Source of the DNA: Leptodactylus fallax
Taxonomy: Eukaryota; Chordata; Amphibia; Anura; Leptodactylidae
Direction: 5' to 3'
Assembly (NCBI GenBank): GCA_947044405.1
Contig: CAMRHE010000156.1
Span: 477,001-541,000, forward strand
DNA length: 64,000 bases
In this document: one piece after another, positions 60,120-64,000 of the stretch
How positions within the stretch are numbered: position 1 is the first letter of the stretch
Layout of the letters: each line of letters starts with the position of its first letter
Notes under the pieces: generated by a model
Databases searched by the model: none
What the model was told of the DNA's origin: nothing
What the model saw: the letters and a program-made list of their open reading frames with translations, nothing else
Translations under genes and position numbers: made by a program

Positions 60120-61260
60120 ACTAATGCTTACTACACCCCTTGATAAATTCTTTGAGGGGTACAGTTTTCAAAATGGGATCACTCCTTTGGGGAATCCACT
60201 GTTATGGTACCTTACAGGCTCTGCAAACATGACATGGCGTCCAGATACCAAACAGCTGAATCTGCACTCCAAAAGCCACATAGCGCTCCTTCTCTTCTGC
60301 GTCCTGCTGTGTGCCCAAACTGCAGTTTATGCCCACATGTATGACACTGGTGTACCCAGGGTAACGTACGTAATGTCATATGTGGGTATAAACTGCTGTT
60401 TGGACACAGCTGGGCACAGAATGGAAGGAGCACTATTTGATTTTTGGGATTTTTGGAGCACAGGGTCTGACGGTTTGGTTTTTGGACGCCATTGCACTTT
60501 TGCAGAGCTGAAACGCCAGTAAAGTGGAATCTCCTGACATGTTACCCCATTTTGGAAACTACACCCCTGAGGGAATTTATCCAGGGGTACAGTGAGCATT
60601 TTTAACCCCCAAGTGTTGCTATAATTTATTATCCATAAATGAATACGCAGCTGATTGTGAAAGGTGAAAATGACAATTTTTCCAGGAATACGTCATTTCA
60701 GTGCGTAATATGTTGTACCTGGCTTGTATCAGAGATGAACACTCCAAAAGCTGTTGTGCCCGGGATCCCCGCTTAACAGTTTTTGGAGTGTGTGTCTCTG
60801 CAGACATAAGCTGGGCACAACATATCGGGCACTGAAATGGCGTATCTCTGGAAAAATGTTATTTTTAACTTTTCATTATCATCTGTGCATTCATTTCTGG
60901 AAATTAAATGCATGCAACACTTAAGGGTTAATAATGCTCGCTACACCACTTGATAAATCCCTTGAAGGGTGTAGTTTCCAAAATGGGGTCACAAGTCTGT
61001 GGATTCCACTTTACTGGCAATTTTTAGGCTCTGCAAAAGTGACATGGCGTCCATAAACCAAACTGTGCTCTAAAAACCAAAATAGCGCTCCTTCCCTTCT
61101 GTGCCCTGCTGTTCCCAAACAGCAGTTTATACCCACATATGGCATTAAGTACGTTATCCTGGGTACACCAGTGTCATACATGTGAGCATAAACTGCCATT
61201 TGGGCACAAAGCAGGGTGCAGATGTGAAGGAGTACTATGTACTTTTGGAGCGCAGATTTA
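60120..61260. repeat. Three consecutive imperfect palindromes
   Basis: Arms 60170-60355 and 60375-60560 mirror each other, centred near 60365. Arms 60670-60755 and 60768-60860 mirror around 60762 (TTTTCCAGGAATACGTCATT against AATGGCGTATCTCTGGAAAA). A third is centred near 61160 (CAGCAGTTTATACCCACAT against TGTGAGCATAAACTGCCAT). Confidence 0.8.
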
Positions 61261-61689
61261 GATTGTTGGTTTTTGGATGCCATGTCACATTTGCAGAGAC
61301 CCTAAAATCGCCCTTACAAAATGGGGGTCACTTCTTGGGGAATTCCAGTTTACTGGCACCTCCAGGGCTCTGCAAAAATAACATGGCGACCAGAAAGGCC
61401 CTCTAAATCTGTACTCCAAAAGCTAAAAAAACACAGTGCTCCTTCCTTTCTGAGCCCTGCTGTGTTCCCAAGCAGCAGTTTACACCCACATATATATATT
61501 TTTTCCCCCGGGATGGCCACTTAATAGTTTTAGGAGTTCATGTCTCTGATGCCACAAAGTGGCCGCAACATATTCTGAAATTTGATATTTCTTCAAAAAC
61601 TTCAATTTTCACTTTGTACATTAATTTTTGGGAAGCATTTTTAGGCTCAAAATGATAATACCCCTTGATACATTCCTTGGGGGGTGTAG

Positions 61690-62990
61690 TTTCTAAAATG
61701 GGGTCCCTTTTGAGGGGTTTCCATTGTATTGGTACTTTAGGGGCTCTGCAAATGCGACATGGCACCTGAAAACTATTCCAGCCACATCTGCCCTCCTAAA
61801 GCTAAATAGCGCTCTTTCCATTCTGAGCCCCACCATGTACCCATACAGTAGATTATAATCACATATGGGGCATTTCTGTGTTCAGAAGAAATTGTGTAAC
61901 AAACTCTGGGGAGCTTTTTCTTCTTTAACCACTTGCAAAAATTAAAAATATGTCGCTAAATGGACGGTTTATTGGAAAAAAAAGTAATTTTTCATGTTTA
62001 CGTCCCAATGATGATAAAATCTGTGAAACAGCTGTGAGGTCAGAATGCTCACTATACCCCTAGATAAATTCTATGAGGGGTGTAATTTCCAAAATGGGGT
62101 CACTTTTGAGGGGTTTCCATTGTATTGGTACTTTAGGGGCTCTGCAAATGTGACATGGCACCCGAAAACTATTCCAGCAAAATCTGCCCTCCAAAAGCTA
62201 AATAGCGCTCTTTCCATTCTGAGCCCCACCATGTACCCATGCAGCAGATTACAACCACATATGGGGCATATCTGTGTTCAGGAGAAATTGTGTAACAAAC
62301 TTTGGGGAGCTTTTTCTCCTTTGTCCTCTTGTGAAAATGAAAAATTTGGGGCTAAATTGACAGTTTATTGGAAAAAAAGAAATTTTTCATTTTCATGTCC
62401 CAATGTTAATAAAATCTGTGAAACAGCTGTGGGTTCAAAATGCTCACTATAACCCTTGACATGTTCTGTGAGGGGTGTGGTTTCCAAAATGGTTTCACTT
62501 TTAGGGGGTTTCCACTGTTTTGGTGCTTTGGGGGCTCTGCAAATGCAACATGTCACCTGAAAACTATTCCACCAAAATCTGCCCTATAAAAGCAAAATAG
62601 CGCTTTTTCCATTCTGAGCCCCACCATGTACCCATTCAGCAGTTTACGACCACATATGGGGCATTGCTGTGTTCAGGAGAAATTGTTTAACAAATTATGG
62701 GGTCCTTTTTCTCCTTTAACCCCTTGTGAAAATGAAAAATTGTTTTGGTACTTTGGGGGCTCTGCAAATGCAACATAGCACCTGAAAACTATTCCAGCAA
62801 AATCTGCTTTTCAAACGTCCAGTGTCGCTCCTTCCCTTCTGTGCACTGCCGAATGCCCAAACATCAGTTTACACCCACATGTGGGGTATTTCTGTGCTTA
62901 GGAGAAATTGTATAATAAACTGGGAGATGCATTTTCTCCTTTAACCCTTTATGAATGTGTTAAATTTAGGGCTAAATGAAGGGATTAGTG
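61690..62990 (+). repeat. Direct tandem units of about 395 bp
   Basis: Units carrying ACTTTAGGGGCTCTGCAAATG start near 61698, 62095 and 62488, with a shorter one at 62745. They contain CACATATGGGGCATTTCTGT and CTCCTTTAACCCCTTGTGAA. Confidence 0.82.
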
Positions 62991-63606
62991 GAAAAAAAAT
63001 GAAATGTCTAAATTTCACCTCAATATCGTTTTAATTCTTCTGAAATGCTTAAAGGGTTAACAAACTTCCCAAATGCTGTTTTGAATTATCTCAGGGGTGC
63101 AGTTTTGAAAATGGGGTGATTTATGGGGGGTTTCTAATATATAGGCCTTTATAATCCCCTTCAGAACTGAAGTGGTCCCTAAAAAATTAGTTTGGGAAAT
63201 TTTCTTGTAAATCTGGAAAATCGCTGTTACACTTGTAAGCCTTCTAACATCCAAAATAAATTTAAGGACGATTAAAAGATGATGTCAATATAAAGCAGAG
63301 ATATGGTAGATAATATTTATTAATGTATTTGGGTGGTATGACTGTCTGAAAAGCAGAGAATTTCACATTTTGAAATTTTTCCAAATTTCCATCAAATATC
63401 CAATTTTTTTTATAAATAAATACAAAAATATTGATTAGTGTTTACCACTAACATGAAGTACAATGTGTCACGAGAAAACAATCTCAAAATCACTTGTGTA
63501 AGTTAAAGCGTCTCAAAGTTCTTGCCACATAAAGTGACACATGTAGGTTTTGAAAAACAAGGCCCGGTCCTTAACGCACTTTTGGGCTGTGTCCTTAAGG
63601 GGTTAA

Positions 63607-63819
63607 AGGGGTTGTCCAGGATAACCACTTTTTTAATATGAGGCTGGGGAAGGTGCTCCGGTGTCTCCCAGCGCGTTCCAGTCCTGCTGCTCCGGTGTTT
63701 TCTTCCCCTCAGCAGTCATGTGTGGTGGGGACTTCCACCAGAAGAGAACACCAGAGCAGCAGAACCAGACTGCGGTGTGAGACATCGGAGCACAAGGGAC
63801 AGGTGAGTAGGTGTTTTTT
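63607..63819. other. MITE-like end with inverted repeat
   Basis: Begins AGGGGTTGTCCAGGATAACC, a common amphibian repeat start. Contains mirror words around CTGCTGCTCCGGTGTTTTCTT and AAGAGAACACCAGAGCAGCAG. No gene. Confidence 0.5.
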
Positions 63820-64000
63820 TTTAATACAGTATAACAGGGTATTATGGCCCACAGCGGCCCCTGCACACAGTATTACATGGTATTATGCCCCACAGCGGCC
63901 CCTGCACACGGTATTATGCCCCGCAGTGACCCCTTCACATGGTATTATGCCCCGCAGCGGCCCATGCACATGGTATTATGCCCTGCAGTGGCCCCTGCAC
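63820..64000. repeat. 31-bp minisatellite, running off the window
   Basis: Units of the form GGTATTATGCCCCGCAGCGG then CCCCTGCACAC, the reverse complement of the array at 3569-3885. At least five units before the window ends. Confidence 0.9.

Larger units (their letters stand above)
58559..63602 (+). mobile_element. TTAA-flanked 5-kb non-autonomous element of nested palindromes
   Basis: 5044 bp between TTAA copies (58555-58558, 63603-63606). Ends CCCCTTAACGAC and GTCCTTAAGGGG are inverted. There is no transposase. A GC-rich hairpin block comes first (58590-59060), then AT-rich DNA. After that come seven or eight diverged units of about 260-400 bp sharing GGGGCTCTGCAAATG and ACTATTCCAGCAAAATCT, some inverted. 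TTAA suggests a piggyBac- or Kolobok-type transposase in trans. Partial copies lie at 26510-28323 and 34872-36700. Confidence 0.78.

Noticed and set aside
59917..60522. 201-residue open frame in the TTAA element
   Set aside because: It crosses a palindrome, and the mirror strand is open as well; pieces recur in other repeat units in different frames, so it is repeat-derived.
62045..62452. Regular spacing of similar units, considered as CRISPR-like
   Set aside because: Units are 260-400 bp and diverged, with no short identical repeats and unique spacers; the genome is vertebrate.

Overview
This window is vertebrate, most likely amphibian (anuran). It is almost wall-to-wall transposable elements, several nested inside each other. 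The amphibian reading is an inference from the mix of long-TIR Tc1 families, Tx1/L1-type LINEs, an L2/CR1-like LINE, SCAN-type (Gmr1-like) and Sushi-like Ty3/Gypsy elements, hAT ends starting TAGAGATGAG, and TTAA-flanked non-autonomous elements. A teleost or other vertebrate is not excluded. I found no convincing host protein-coding gene, tRNA, rRNA or CRISPR array. The only host-exon candidate is a 112-bp open segment at 23856-23967.

Layout. 1-3100: two head-to-head Tc1 elements (family A) in AT microsatellite. 3100-4260: hairpins and a 31-bp minisatellite. 4261-4957: deleted Tc1 (family B). 5283-5911: solo LTR. 5917-10070: broken L1 interrupted by about 1.3 kb of other DNA. 10840-18501: hAT debris, then a hAT element with a 142-bp tandem repeat, split by a 4.5-kb LTR retrotransposon (12916-17395) whose pol is deleted. 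18502-19113: deleted Tc1 (family C). 19236-23499: LTR split by a nearly full-length 3.3-kb LINE. 23500-29990: mostly non-coding DNA plus a TTAA-type repeat. 30020-34865: L1 fragments, a second family B Tc1, an inverted-repeat element and a second family C Tc1. 34872-39550: TTAA-type repeat, L1 3' end, a solo LTR with perfect target duplication, and a hAT MITE. 39722-45175: one L1 carrying a 370-bp MITE and an intact Tc1 (family D). 45180-48522: intergenic DNA, a TTAA MITE and Tc1 family E. 48523-50855: Sushi-like Gypsy with deleted pol, fused to the broken Tc1. 51380-51920: L1 ORF1 fragment. 53044-57842: Ty3/Gypsy element with LTRs, a SCAN-like Gag and the unusual domain order protease-integrase-RT-RNase H. 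58559-63602: 5-kb TTAA-flanked element built of nested palindromes. 63820-64000: the same 31-bp minisatellite as near the left end, in the opposite orientation.

How the parts act together. Only the Tc1 transposase at 42360-43394 looks intact. The LINE at 19484-22777 has one frameshift and a mutated RT catalytic Asp. Many other copies are non-autonomous derivatives: two Tc1 copies share one internal deletion, and both gag-protease Gypsy elements have lost RT, RNase H and integrase. The nesting gives a relative order of insertions, and one insertion can be checked against an unoccupied copy of its target within the window. The best leads are the Gypsy element with integrase upstream of RT, the in-frame pol-deleted Gypsy, the palindromic 5-kb TTAA element, and a Tc1 terminal repeat that looks corrupted by sequencing error.
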